From Adiantum capillus-veneris (taxonomy: Eukaryota > Streptophyta > Polypodiopsida > Polypodiales > Pteridaceae), in contig CM043960.1 of NCBI GenBank assembly GCA_014529385.2, positions 36,592,781 to 36,656,780 of the forward strand: DNA of 64,000 bases. The letters are read 5' to 3'. This document shows positions 19,740 through 33,559 of this stretch, piece by piece. The position numbers were made by a program, and so were the translations under genes. Every line of letters begins with the position of its first letter. Positions within the stretch are counted from its first letter, which is position 1. The notes beneath the pieces are model-generated. The model did no database searches and was not told the DNA's origin. It saw nothing but the letters and a program-made list of their open reading frames with translations.

Positions 19740-22275
19740 GGGAATGGCACAAAGTGATGACCCCAGTCAAATAGTGTACTGAAAGAAGATTATCCCCGGG
19801 TGATTGACTGAGGAGAAGGGGTCTCTCCAAAACCACTCTCCAGGTCCCACTGCACTCGTGCCAAAGGGCAGCTCTCCCAAGCCGAAAGCTGCCAGTGGCC
19901 TGTCTCATGATCTGCTGGTCAAGATCTATGACACAAGTCCTCCCACAGATGCCCACTACACGTATCCTTTGAAAATAGCACTCTGCTACTTGTGGAGCCT
20001 CTACTGAGACTCTCTATAGGCGACCCTCTCCTTGGATCTCAAAGAACATGGGGGTACGAACTCTGAGCAAGCACGAACTACAATGAGGACCTCTAGTCGC
20101 GTGAAGGCCCCCATCCATCTTGGAGCTGCCATCTCTAGAGGGGTGAGCCAGCCACTCAGCTGGTAAAGCCTCTGTAATGTACTGGCACATGCTCTACACC
20201 CCTCTCATGCCTCGTAGCTGGATACTCTGTGCCTCTTCAGGCAACCGTGAAAACTGAAGCCAGTCGCTCAGAGTGTGGGCTGGGCCCTCTGCCATGAGAC
20301 CCCAAGAAACATGAGGCCTACTACTTACCTGGTGGCCTCTTTGAGTGCGAACCATGGGGTTCCAAACAAGGGGTTGTCTCAAGCACTCCTCCGTGCAGGT
20401 GGGCTGGTGTTGCTCCAGGCCACTCCTCAGCTGCTCCCAAGACCGAAGCAGGCTCGCAGCAAACCGATCCTCCAACCTCCTGCTCAGACCAACTTTGCGC
20501 ATCTTTGTAAAGATCCACGTGATGGAAGGGCTCCAAGGGCGGCAGGGCCTCCTGCATGAGGGACTCGAGCAGGAGGGACTCCAGCTCGAAGTCAGGGAAG
20601 CAGCAACTCCTTCCAGGGCTTCTCCCCTGGAAGCAATCCTTTGACAACAAACTTTCCAAGAAGGGCTCTGCTCTACTATGCTGGGTCTATGATCCCCCCC
20701 CCCCCCCCCCCCCGAGAACATGGTAAGGTGCCTGTCAGGCTACTTTGGCTCGGGCTAACGGGCTAACGCGCCCTGACCAAAGAAAGTTCTTGATCAACCT
20801 CTCTAGGTGGCTGATACAAGAGCTCGAGAAGATCCAACAAGATGTGATGTACCACATAGTAGCCAACAGCACCTGGTTGGCCACTACAACTTTGCCTGCC
20901 AAAGAGAGCCGTGGCGAACTCCAATGCAACAACTTCCTCCTAATGGACAAGAGGAGGGGAGCAGTCTGCTGCTTAGGGGACAAGTCTAAGCCAACCTGAC
21001 AACCCAAGTAATGAACTACAGTCCCTGGGGGAATCCATCTAAAACCCTCACGTGGCGACCAATCAGGCATAGGAGCATTGCCAACCCAGAAAGCTACTGT
21101 CTTCCTTCAGTTGATCAGTGCTCCTGATGCACAACAAAACACCTCAAGAGCTTGCTCACACCTGTGCAAATTGGCCTCTTGGCCCTCCAAGTACAAGGCT
21201 GAATTGTCGGCGAACTCAACGTCAAGGAGCTCATCTGCCCTAATAGGGAGCTCGAGGCCACGGAAGCCAACCTTCTGAGAACTTAAAATTGTGCTTATCA
21301 CCTCAGCATAGAACAGAAAGAGGAAGGGGGCTAGAGGGAAACCCTGTCTGACTTAACGCGTGAGCACGAAGCGTTTCCCCTCTTCCCCCTTCCAAGAGCA
21401 CCTGGCTCTACGCACACCTGTAGGGAGCTGACACGCCTATGATCCAAGCATCTAAGAAACCCATCCTGCGTAGGGTGTCCTCGAGAAAGTCCCAGTCAAC
21501 TCTGTTGTAGGCCTTCTCAAAATTGATAAGTATCACCAAATCCTCTCCTCAGAGACGCGTGAGGGCATATGCCTCCCAAAAACTGAAGATGTTGTCAAGG
21601 ATACTACGCTTCTTGACAAAACCTGTCTGGGTCCCATGTATAATGCTCTCTAGTAGTGGTAGAATCCTCAAGCTTAGAGCCTTTGCCAGAATTTTGTAGG
21701 TTGAGTTGAGGATAGTGATGGGTCGCCATTGTCGAATCTCATCCAAGGAGCCTCCCTCCTTGGGAACAAGGTAGATCATGCCCTCACTCATGCTATCAGG
21801 CATCTCGCTAGTGTGCAAAACGTACTGGAACGTGCTGCAAAGATCTGAACCAAGCAAGTCCGAGTACTCTAAGAAAAAGCTAGGAGTCAAACCATCCTCC
21901 CCTGGACAACTACCTCGGGGGAGTGCTCTGAGGGCCTCATGGAGCTCCTATAGCTGGAGAGGAAGCTCAAGTCTTTGTCGCATCTCCTCAATAACAAGGC
22001 GAGGCATTTGTGCCCAAACCTGCTCTCTGCATGCATCCTGACGCTCTGACGGAGGCTCAATTGACAATAGATCACGGTAAGAGTCAGTAGCAACTGCACG
22101 TATATCCTCAGGCGTTGAAGCAATTGGCCAGTTGGGTCTCCTAAACTGGCCGACACTGGTGTGCACATGGCGTGGCCCCACCGTCTCAAAAAACTCCCCA
22201 GTAACTCTGTCACCCACCTGGGTGCACTGAGATGCTTACTGATGGAAGGCAAACTCATGACGCCGCTCCTCAAGG
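19740..22275 (-). pseudogene. LINE reverse transcriptase relic (LINE-2 family, copy 1)
   Basis: Minus-strand non-LTR reverse transcriptase, broken by frameshifts. Pieces in order from 22270 downwards: a linker with QVWAQMPRLVIEEMRQRLEL; RT start with GMIYLVPKEGG and IRQWRPITILNSTYKILAKA (21549-21890); the active-site region VEFADNSALYLEGQEANLH (about 21170-21240, FADN for YADD); then the C-terminal part with VHYLGCQVGLDLSP and VLLATMWYITSCW (20735-21070). A 20-base C run interrupts at 20694-20713. The same family, on the plus strand, lies at 53050-53239 and 61643-63930. No endonuclease was found here, so this copy is 5' truncated. Confidence 0.85.
20694..20713. repeat. Homopolymer C(20)
   Basis: A pure run of 20 C inside the LINE relic, absent from the sister copy. 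It may be replication slippage or an assembly artefact. Confidence 0.95.
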
Positions 22276-22977
22276 CTAGCTGTAATGTGAAACGGAAGTG
22301 AATGATGTTGTAAGCTCAGGATGAGTGATTAGTGAGTGCTCAAGGTTCCTTTTACTTAGCGGAAGGGAGAGCCTTCCTTACTTAGAGAGAGAATGTGCAA
22401 TGACCAAAACAACAAGTGGAAAACTTTGAGTGCAAAGTGCATGAGAGTGCTACAAAGTGATGATGTGGCATACCAAATGGAAGAGAAATGGCCAAGTGGA
22501 CAAGAGAGATTGAACCGACCTACTTAAAGAGATTATGAGCGGACGTGGGGCCTAAAACCCTAAAAACCCAAAGCTTGAACTCTGAGGAGGTTTTTCGTAA
22601 AATGCGTTGCATGCTGACGTGGTAGCTATTGTACGAATTTTCTCCGTTTTGCGCTGCTGATGCCACGTGGGAGGCTGAACGGATTTCCCCCGCAAACCAT
22701 TGTCAGCTTTTGGTAGTTTCCAACGCTAGCTTCTGGGAGAGGATGCTCTTGGGGTTTAGTGCGTTTGAGAGAATTGCTTTTGGGGCTTTGCTTTTAGGCA
22801 ACCCTTCTACTGTTCATAAAGAACCCGAGGGCCTCACTCTGCAGAGCATCTGGACGTAGAGTCTAAGAGTAGAGGACCCTCGGGAGTTGTACTGTTGCGA
22901 GCATAATAATAAAGAAATATCGAAAGGGGCGCCAGTCTTTGGGGCCAATGCATCTGGGCGCGGAACCCCATCGTGCC

Positions 22978-22978
<1 letters not shown>

Positions 22979-23043
<65 letters not shown>
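22979..23043. repeat. (CT)n microsatellite in LTR of copy 2
   Basis: About 32 pure CT units, at the same LTR position as the tract at 11451-11500 in copy 1. Confidence 0.97.
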
Positions 23044-23046
<3 letters not shown>

Positions 23047-23109
23047 TTTGTAGTTTCTGTTTGTGTGTTGCTATTGATTTCTTGCTTGGAGCGTCCAAGC
23101 TTGTAACAA

Positions 23110-23121
23110 TGGTATGATAGC
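23110..23121 (+). promoter_or_regulatory. Degraded tRNA-Met primer-binding site
   Basis: TGGTATGATAGC, two mismatches from TGGTATCAGAGC, one base after LTR end GTAACA; same position as in copy 1. Confidence 0.65.
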
Positions 23122-23331
23122 TCAGAAAGATTCTTCTTCTACGGAGGATCCGATCTCTTCTGCAACACACATAGGTTGTTGACGAGGAGAATCTGACAGA
23201 GCAGTCAAGATTTTGTTTGTCAAGGAATCTTTGTGTCCTTGTCCCAGACTTATTAGCCACTCCCACCCTTAGTCCATCGCGCATTGGGCGCACTTCTGTC
23301 TTCATCGCTCTAACTTAAGGGCCATTAAGCC

Positions 23332-24750
23332 ATGAAAGAACCATGGAGTGGGGGCCACCCTAAAATGCAAGCCACAAACAAATTTCCGACGGGGGAATTG
23401 GACAGAGTGGAGTACAAATGTCAACTGCAAGTTGACACATGTGTGAAAAGATTGATGAAGGACTTCCAGAACCCAAAATATGTGAAGCATCTGAAGACTT
23501 ACCCGATGGATGAGATTCACGCGAGATGGGGAGAGGCCATTGATTCTTCTCTCAGGTCGGGAAGAAAGCTGAAAGGACTGACGAGTGCAGAAAAGTAGAA
23601 ACTGTACTCGTAGAAAGAGCTGGACATAGCTCTTGACAAGAAGATGAACCAGATAATGAAAGGCTTGAAGCACTGTCGGAAGAAGAGGAAATCGGTCGAT
23701 TTCCTCGGTTATTTGGGCCGGAAGTCGATTTTTTAGGTGGCAAGCAGATCCAAGAAGCGTGCTTGTTTCAAGGATGACCCCAATTTTTCTTCTTCTTCAG
23801 AGAGTTTCGACAGTTTTTTGTCCTCTAGTTCCAGTGAGGATGAGAAAAGGCGGAAGAAGCGGAGAAAAAGCAAGAAAAGCAGATTTGTGAAAAAATCTAG
23901 GAGGTATGGGAGGCCATCTAGCAGCTCAGAGGAGGAGAGCCCGTCCTCTTCCAACAGTGAACAATTGAGCAAGAGACCAAGGAGTTCAAGGAAGGGGATC
24001 AAGCCATCAGGTTGGAGACGTTTCCAGGCTACGAGGACACCCATCGAGCCCTAGAGTTTATATAGTAGTTTGATGTCGCCTTCCCAGGAGGTTGGTTCTC
24101 AGAACGCTCCAAGGTGCGAAGGGTGGCATATTACTTGAAAGGAAATGCATAGACATGGTGGTCTATTGTGTTGTTATGCAAAGAAGCACCTGCAACGTTA
24201 GTAAAACTCAAGAAAATTTTCACGTCAACTTGGATATCAAACGAATATGAAAGAGATGTCATCACGGCTTGGCATCATTTGAGAATGACTAAGAAAGATA
24301 CATTGGATGACTATTGCCAGAGGTTTTGGAATTCTTATTTGCCAATGTCCTCGTTTCGGAAGATTACTTTGAGTGACCAGATTGAGCGCTTTTGCTGTGG
24401 TTTGCCAAAAGAGATTCTACAGTATTGTCTAGATCATAAGCCTGACTCTATCCAGAGACTTCTAGGACATGCTAAGCAAGGATTTGGAATGCATGCCGGC
24501 TCATTGACTTATCCTACGGACGGATAGTATCCACCTCAACAGGGCAAGAGTCTTCCAATGAAGTGAATGAATCGGAGGAACTGGATGACAGCTCATCACA
24601 GGATTACGGAGCAGTAAGAGAATCAGATTGTAGCGCAACCGAGGATTCCGACGAACAAGGGAACTAGGTGCAACCTCATCAGAGGATTCTAGAGAAGAAC
24701 ATGGATCAGATGATAGTGCATCTCAGGGTTCCGACGATTGAGACTGACGT
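23332..24750 (+). pseudogene. Gag of gag-only LTR family, copy 2 (broken)
   Basis: Three consecutive open pieces with frame changes. 23332-23598 (LDRVEYKCQLQVDTCVKRL) is the N-terminal part missing from copy 1 because of a stop. 23737-24054 is the basic/serine-rich middle (SSSEDEKRRKKRRKSKKSRF). 24168-24527 is the gag core end (KDTLDDYCQRFWNSYLP, AKQGFGMHAGSL). An acidic tail of Glu/Ser/Asp codons follows, with a stop at 24667. No zinc knuckle and no protease. It is better preserved than copy 1 in the N-terminal part. Confidence 0.75.
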
Positions 24751-25003
24751 GCGAGTGGATAGGGGAGGCTAGTGAGGCTACGCTTAGGTCTGGAGTTGGG
24801 AGTTCTGCCAGCCAGTTTTCAGTTGTGGTCTTGGTCTTGTAGTGGCCTTTTGGGCAATGCAAGTACAAAGTGTGTGTGTCCTCTAGTCATTTTGGGTGTG
24901 TCCATAGATCACCATTGTAGTTCTAAACGGCAATGTGACATTGTGGTATGCTACCTTCTTCCCTTCTTCGCGTGCTTTGAGTGCCCTAGGCATGCATGCC
25001 GGT

Positions 25004-25918
25004 CTACGCTCTACTTGTATTGGTGTCTAGGTAGATGGGGGAGCCCGTGAGTTCTTGTAGAATCACCCTCTTTCGAATGAAAGAGGTCTTTGCCTCGTCG
25101 GAGGAGAATTGGAGGATCAGGCTCCTCTCTCTCATTAGATCTTTGCTGGCTCTCCAAATCTTGTTAAAGGAGGGTGGCTCTTCTTCTTCGTTCCCAAGCT
25201 TGGTACATAGTTCTCTACCATCCATGTCGGGTGTGGAGTCTTTCTTCTCCACTATGCCGGTGACTCTGTTGAGTTGGTAGGCATGTTCCATCTTCTCCTC
25301 CTCAAGGGTAGTAAAGGGATTTCTTCTTCTTGTCGTGCACTTTAGCCTCTCACCTCCTTGAACTCTTTCTTGATGTTCCACGTCACTCTCTTAACCCATC
25401 CTTCTTTGGTGGCCTCTTGTTCTGCCACCTCCTTGAACTCTTTCTTGATGTACCACGTCACTCCCTTAACCCATCCTTCTTTGGTGGCCTCCATCTTGCT
25501 CACAATGCTCTCGCTAATTGCTTGTGTGAGCTCTTCCTTGATGGCTTCTTTGTTCGCCTCTACAATCTCCCCTTTTTCACATGATGGGCGGTCTCAAAGG
25601 GAGGTGATCTCCGTCTTGAGTATGTCCATCTCTTCCTTCATTGAATCTCTCCCAATTTTGTTCTTCTCTATCCTTCATCCACTCTTTGAGCAAGGTCGCT
25701 TTCTCCTTCCTCCATTCCTTTATCTCCTTTCTCCATACTTTCATCTCCGTCTCGAATGTGGAGAGATTCTTGTTGGTGGCCGCAAATGTGGAGAGTTTTC
25801 TTGCCACGAGGGAAGCCATTGCTTTGTCATGGAGGCCATGGGAGGAAGACTCTCAAAGAAACCCGCGAGGCTCGAAAGGAGGAGACTAGGAAGTTACAAT
25901 GCGTTGTATCTGATACCA
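25004..25918 (-). pseudogene. Retroelement gag/ORF1-like remnant with coiled coil
   Basis: Minus strand. ATG at 25819 begins MASLVARKLSTFAATNKN, followed by a highly charged helical stretch (WRKEIKEWRKEKATLLKEW). The frame breaks at about 25580 and resumes at 25381-25004 with NKIWRASKDLMRERSLILQF and IRKRVILQELTGSPIYLD. About 90 bp upstream of the ATG is TGGTATCAGA (25909-25918), like the start of a Met-tRNA primer site, which would favour an LTR-element gag. The C-terminal phrase instead recalls an RNA-binding LINE ORF1. The class is unresolved. Confidence 0.45.
25351..25500. repeat. 75-bp in-frame tandem duplication
   Basis: Two copies (25351-25425, 25426-25500) both contain CACCTCCTTGAACTCTTTCT and AACCCATCCTTCTTTGGTGG, with few differences. 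75 bp keeps the reading frame of the surrounding minus-strand remnant. Confidence 0.85.
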
Positions 25919-26000
25919 AGTCAGATTAACAAAATAAATTAAACTAGGAATAACAAGATATAAATACTGTGGAATCCTAAACTAAGCGGATAGGTGTGAA

Positions 26001-28110
<2,110 letters not shown>

Positions 28111-28114
28111 GAGA

Positions 28115-28285
28115 GAGAGAGAAATGAAATGAAATGTTATATTAACGTCTTCAAAAGGCCATAATGACCTATGAGACCCGAAAGTTACAAAGTGGTGGAT
28201 CTGGTACAAAGTCAGAGTAACAAAATAACCTAACAACAGTACAAAACAAAGATATATACTATGGGGTCCTAAGTTGATTGATGTG
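28115..28285 (-). mobile_element. 3' end fragment of microsatellite-tailed LINE, copy D
   Basis: Only the 3' untranslated region remains: a short (GA)n, ATTTC units on the minus strand, the family box (28144-28160), then sequence nearly identical to the 3' end of copy C (GTTACAAAGTGGTGGATCTG). It is wedged between copy C and copy E, all in the same orientation. Confidence 0.8.
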
Positions 28286-28289
28286 AACT

Positions 28290-28860
28290 AAGAATTGAAA
28301 TGAAAATAAATGTTATATTAACGTCGTCAAAAGGCCAAAGTGACTTATGAGACCAAAATGTTATATCCATGTGTGACTCTAATACAATGTCTGGGGAACA
28401 TAAAAATAATAATAAATGAGGATACCTAGAGTGGGTAGGTATGTAAACCTACCCTACATCCTCATCATCGTCATGATTAGTATCACATAATACATGATCT
28501 CAAAACATATGGGGAGGGGTACAATCACATGAGGACTAATGAGGTGTACAATGGGGAAAGTACACAATGGTGATCATCCCATGAACTCTCTCATGGGTCT
28601 TTGCACTATGGCCTTAACGTCCTCCATAGTGAGCTTTGTGGGGGCGTGCTCTATGTCACTCAATGATGCTCTGTAGCCTCTGGTGTAGACCTCATTTATG
28701 ATGTGAAGATCCTCGCATCCCCGAGCATCGTGAGCGGCCAAACTGGATGGCTCGATCAAGAAGGATGGCCCAATGAGGATGTGACTAGGTAACCTATGGT
28801 GGGCCATCTCGAGTAGTCCCTCTGTAAAAATAGTGATCTGCCTCTGTATGGATCCTCTAT
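28290..28860 (-). mobile_element. 3' end of LINE copy E with C-terminal coding remnant
   Basis: Carries a variant family box AACGTCGTCAAAAGGCC (28320-28336). A coding remnant at 28574-28807 ends KLTMEDVKAIVQRPMREFMG, matching the C-terminal RLLTMEEIDEIRQRPMLDLL of copy C. This is a more diverged subfamily. The upstream limit is uncertain. Confidence 0.65.
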
Positions 28861-28861
28861 G

Positions 28862-29114
28862 TGTATGTAATGTACAGCGGAAGTGATTGTTGGTGAATGC
28901 TCAGGACGAGTGCTTAGTGCGTACCTTTTACTTCATGAGAGATGTGCAAGAGTAGAGAGAGGAGAGAATGATACTGTGAGTGAAGGTTTTGTGAGCGAAA
29001 GAGAGAGAGAGAGAAAGGAGACTAATAGCAGATGGGGTCCCAAACCCCCTCCAAGTGCCCCGCTGTCTATCGCTAGAGAGGTGTTTGCTTTAGATTGCAC
29101 AAATGCTAATACAA
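28862..29114. other. Dispersed repeat fragment and short (GA)n, no gene
   Basis: About 60 bp from 28865 (GCGGAAGTGATTGTTGGTGA, then CTTTTACTT) resembles 22300-22360. A short (GA)n lies at 29001-29014. No coding domain. Confidence 0.45.
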
Positions 29115-29440
29115 TGATCCTAGATGCTGAGATGTTGATGGGATCTTGCTGTAGGTGCTTGGATCTGCGAGGCTAAGGGATGAAAATGTGAAAAGCTAGG
29201 GATGCTGAATGGGATTTGCGGCTGCGACAAGGCTATGGGCTGATCTATTGTCGCCGATGTCGGTGATGGGGTGAAAACTGAAAAGACCGGCTGATCTGAG
29301 GGCTGAATCGAAAACACTGGCTGATGTGCTGTCTTGGGTTGAAAACTGAAAACGTTGGTACTGATGGCTGGATCTGCGACGATATGGCAAGGCTATGCCT
29401 GAAAACGTTGGTGTTGATGGGCTGATCCGGTGCAAAAACG
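29115..29440. repeat. Degenerate GGCTGAT / GAAAACTGAAAA minisatellite
   Basis: Recurrent short phrases GGCTGATCT, TGAAAACTGAAAA and AACGTTGGT(A/G)(C/T)TGATGG in irregular order. No gene was recognised. Confidence 0.6.
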
Positions 29441-29884
29441 CCACAGCTGCTGAGGTATTGTGGGTACTTGGTGCTGGTACTGAGGGTACCGACTTATGTT
29501 TGAGAAGTGACCTCTAGGGTCACTTATATATGAGATTAAAGCTGGGTCAGGTAATGCCAATAGAAATCCCACGATTTCTAAAAATGTCACTTATTTTATG
29601 AGTTAATTAACTCACTTATAAGAGGTGCTTCACATGCAAATGAATACCTAGGCTGGGTACTATTGCAACTATATTGGAACACTCCCTAATGCCTACACCT
29701 TGTAGACATTGGTTGTGCTCATGTGCAATTAGAGGGTATGCAACTACTCTAGAGTGCCTGGACATGCCGTCCTGTGTACACGCTCACAAGGGTGCCATAA
29801 CACCTTCTAGGCTGTCCTAAAATCTAGAAATAGGAGTTACATATGCACACAGGGTTAGATGTGCACGTGACAGTGTAGGTTCTC
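29441..29884. other. No gene recognised
   Basis: No domain, RNA gene or clear repeat seen. Confidence 0.5.
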
Positions 29885-30115
29885 TGTGCTTGAGGGTAGT
29901 CTCTGTGAGTCTATGGATCTCCGGCAGGAAGAGACCTAGGCACCTTTCATCATAGTAGTCCATGGGCAGGAGAAGGGGTCAAAGCCCTCTCTAAATTAGC
30001 GGAAAACGCCCGCAGATCTCGCAGCATGCTGTGCAGTGGCAGATACAATGTTCCTCTATCTGCAACTCTCTTTGGCAAACCTAGCATAATGTCTTCTTTG
30101 GGGGTACACCTCTGT
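29885..30115 (-). pseudogene. LINE copy F, fragment left of hAT insertion
   Basis: Minus-strand sequence matches the post-RT region of copies A and C (CAAAGCCCTCTCTAAA and the cysteine/histidine segment). The hAT element enters at 30116, and the relic continues at 34306-34480 (ATGAGGTGCGTAGCTGACCA, CCATATACTTGGGACGTGAG). The last 8 bases, ACCTCTGT, are the target duplication. Confidence 0.75.
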
Positions 30116-30121
30116 CATAGT

Positions 30122-30215
30122 TGACACGTACGGTCACGTACGATGGTTACACGTACGAAGACGTGCGGTACTAATCGAACTAAAAAAAATTAGACGTACG
30201 TTGACGTAACGTACG
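30122..30215. repeat. Subterminal ACGTACG motif cluster, hAT left end
   Basis: ACGTACG recurs about four times with near matches (CACGTACGG, TCACGTACGATG, ACACGTACGAAG, AGACGTACGTTG, AACGTACGATG). Such clusters are typical transposase binding sites in hAT elements; binding is inferred. Conserved in copy 2 (44460-44555). Confidence 0.7.
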
Positions 30216-30524
30216 ATGCAAAAAAATAAATCATATATTTTTCAGAGCTTTTACTCTATTATGAGTAACTACTTAGTATTAAGTACATACAACTCAAAGG
30301 AGATGTCTTACAAGTAAGAACATTAAAGATTTGGCCATGGACATTGGAAACGGTAATGTTCGAAAAAAGATGATCATGATTGCATTTGATTTCATAATTC
30401 ATTACATAAGTAGAGAGTCGAGGCTCGAGAGATACAAGTGACAAAAAGTAGTACAAAAAAGTAGTGACACAACTCATAGTCTCATGGTCCATGGGTACAA
30501 ACTTTAAAGCATAAAGAGAGAGTT

Positions 30525-33500
30525 CTAAGTGCTCATATCGCTCTCATCACCGGAGTTGTGGTCCGAGCTTGAGCTAGAGCTTGAGCTAGAGGTAGCTGCA
30601 TCATCCTCATCACTACTTGCATTAGATGCACTAGATGCAAGACCATAATCTCCCTCACTAAGGATGTTGCCCTCATCATCAAACTCTGGCTCTCTAGGAT
30701 CCGCAAGTTTAGAAATGGACACATTCTCCAAAGTGGTGTCCGCCATAGTAGATCCGCTACCCGAGCCTCGCCGCACATAGGTCCTGGGTGTCCGTGCCGA
30801 CGCTCTTCCACTCCCATGAGCAACCGAAGTGGAAGCTCCTCTACCTGTAGTTGCCAAAGCTCGCACAACCACCTTCTTGCGGGACCGTGTGCGAGAGACA
30901 CGGCGATCAATCTCCTCCAACTCCAAGTAGAGGTCTCGAAATATTTGCTCCTCCTCTGGATCGCGATCTTTGTTGAGACTCTTAAGAGTTTCAATGGAGA
31001 GCTTGCATTCATCTACATTCACCTATTTGTCATTTACAACATGCAAGAAGATTAATGGAGTTAGCAATTTGGTATGCCAAAAATATGAGCACATGATACA
31101 TCATACATATTACATCATACATGTGAAAGCATAAATAAAGAGTATGATGTAGCCAACTCAATTACCTGCCTAGCCATTGGCATCTCGTGCATGGACCTCA
31201 ACATGCGTAAATTGGAGCGACAATAGATAAGCCGCTCCAATTGCTTCGTAGAAAGCTTGTTGCGGATCTTGGTGTGTATAAGAGAATACGCCGACCAATT
31301 CCGCTCACATGCACCCGATGAGCAATCCTAGAGCACATAGATGATAGAAGAGAGGCATGAGATTTGAATTGTGGGAATTTTCAATTGAGAGGTGACTTAT
31401 GTGACATGTCACATGAATGATGAATGTCAAATGATGACATGATTGAGATTATAAATTTATAATTTATGGTATGGTATTATGTATAATTATTAATATATAT
31501 GATATACCTGTCCAAGAACCCTCAATGCCACCCTTTGAAGGTGAGGCAATTGATAGCCAAAACATTCCCACCAAAAAAGAGGCTTCACTAACGAATCCCT
31601 CCTCCAACACACCGAGGAAGCGAATGCTGTGCCTCTTTGGTCTCCATAGTTGATGAGCTCTTGGAGAAACTCTCCATGGTGTTCTTCATTGAGTATCTTT
31701 GGAAGGTACTTGTCGCGCTCCTCTTGAAGTGCTTGATCCGCAAAGATTGATGGCTTTTTGAAAGCCGGATGCAAGAGGGCGGCAAAGCCATGGATTGGTC
31801 GCCTCATCCAATCCCACCGCTTTTTAACAAGGAAGAGAATGTCATCTCTCTTTGGAGAGTCCTCCAACACATCACTACAAAGAGAGAGAGAAAGATAGTC
31901 AAGCATGGAAGGGTAGAACCGTAGATAGAAAAAGACAACTTACAATGTACATAAATCATAAGGTGATATGTTTACCGGGAACCATCGGGTGCTCCATCAA
32001 GAATGGTGGATCTCTCAATCTCCTTGTAAGCCTCCTCCATGAAGTGGTAAAGGAGACCTATGGTAGACCCTTCCATGTCGGTCATCCGAAGCACCTTATA
32101 CAATGGCAATACCACCATGACAAGACCTTTGACCTCTTGCCAAAACTCCTCCTTCAAGCAAAGCCGTTGGATGGCCTTTGCATCTTGTTGGGATGATTGG
32201 GTCTCTTCTTCAATCCATGCTTTGAACTCATCCGAGACCATTGTCTTTTGCAAGTTGGTTTGCACATCATAGAGGCGCTCAAGGAGGAGCCACATAGCGG
32301 CAAAGCGTGTTGCGGAAGGCTTCTTCAACTCCAAGCCGGAGTAAGTGCGATATATCGCAAGTACTCTCACCTTTTTGTTGATGAAGTTGACGATGGAGAG
32401 GGCTTGGGATAGAATGTCCTTTACCCAAGGTAGGTCGCCAATGTCCTCCAAGAGGAGGTCAATGCAATGTGATGCACATGGAGTCCATACTATGTGTGGA
32501 TACTCCGCCTCTAGCTTTTTGGCCATGGAAGCACAATTGGAGGCATTGTCAGTGATTACTTGAATGACGTTGCTTGGACCGATCTACATATGGAGAAAGA
32601 AGGGAAAGTGAGAAGAGCCAAGGCAAAAGACAAAATTGAAAATAGTAGATACTTGAGAGTGGAATAAAAAATTTTACCTCTTTTATGGCTTGACGAATGT
32701 GGCGGTAAATGAAGGCACCCGTGACCTTTTTCCCCCTTGCTCCCGCATCAACCGCTCGCAAGAAGTAGGTGCCAAGAGGGCATGAGACAAGGATATTAAT
32801 GATTCCCCTCTTCTTGCGGTCACTCCATCCATCGGTGAGAATAGAGCAACCATACTTTACCCATCCGGCACGCACGGGGTCAAGAGACTTGTCGATTCGT
32901 GCCCTCTCTTCATCAAGCTTTTTGATGCGCATGTCATGGTATGACACTCCCGTCCACCCTTCACATGGACCAACCGCGGCAATAGCCTTCACCATGCGTT
33001 TCCAACGATCCGTGCGAAGAATATGAAAAGAGAGATTGCACTCAATGATGGTGCGTGCAATCTCTATCTCCGCTTGTCGTTGCCTCTCTTTGAGGAAAGA
33101 CAAAGGACCGGAAGTTCCACCCACCGTTTGTGCAAGAGTAGCTTGCTTTGGAGGCCGCCCACCATGACTTCTTTTGCTCTTCTTTGAGACGCTACCACCC
33201 TCGGTGGAGGCCATGGTAGCGCCGCCGGATGCAACGGACATTGATGGAGAAGCATCCTCTCCCGAATCGGAGAGATCATGGTCGGGCGGAACCACCTCCT
33301 CCGATGCCTTTGCAACCGCCTTGCGCGTCTTCAAGGGGAGATACTTTGCTTTGCACTCTTGGAAAATGTCGTCGGGGATATTCGGACAAGGACCCGCTTC
33401 CCCTCCCACCTTGGTCAAGTGGATGATAAGGCGGGTGGAGCTTGAGGTCATGGTCTTCGGGCAATATTTGCAATACCATTTGCAAACATTTTGCTTGTTC

Positions 33501-33559
33501 TTCACCCTTTCAAAGTAGCGGCAATGCTTGTTGAAGGCTTCATGAAGAGCGGGCGGCAT
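30525..33559 (-). CDS. hAT transposase, five exons, 838 codons, no visible lesion
   Basis: Exons: 33559-32678, 32583-31976, 31874-31508, 31327-31166, 31022-30525. Every intron is GT-AG and phases match. Residues about 14-60 form a BED-type zinc finger (CKWYCKYC, later IHLTK and GPC), expected to bind DNA. Residues about 180-294 match the DUF659 region, with TDGWSD (Asp243 a likely catalytic Asp). Exon 2 has VITDNASN (Asp306 the second) and PCASH, the hAT CxxH motif (Cys330, His333). Exon 3 carries HPIHGFAALLHPAFKK-type sequence. Exon 4 is the C-terminal dimerisation motif (SSGACERNWSAYSLIHTK). The last exon is an acidic, serine-rich tail. The ATG was chosen because it is shared with copy 2 and follows the repeat-rich leader; the frame is open further upstream. 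It would catalyse cut-and-paste transposition. The third catalytic residue was not assigned. Confidence 0.88.

Larger units (their letters stand above)
22430..24745 (+). mobile_element. Gag-only LTR retrotransposon, copy 2
   Basis: Colinear with 10850-13070: the same LTR segment (CTAAAACCCTAAAAA, TTCATAAAGAACCC, AATAATAAAGAAATA, a longer (CT)n tract, LTR end GTAACA), a primer site, and gag. About 150 bp near 23185-23335 has no counterpart in copy 1. No 3' LTR and no pol were found. The left edge is approximate. Confidence 0.7.

Noticed and set aside
33174-33518. Plus-strand frames opposite the hAT transposase (for example 33174-33518, 46825-47169)
   Set aside because: They are antisense shadows; the minus strand carries the conserved domains.
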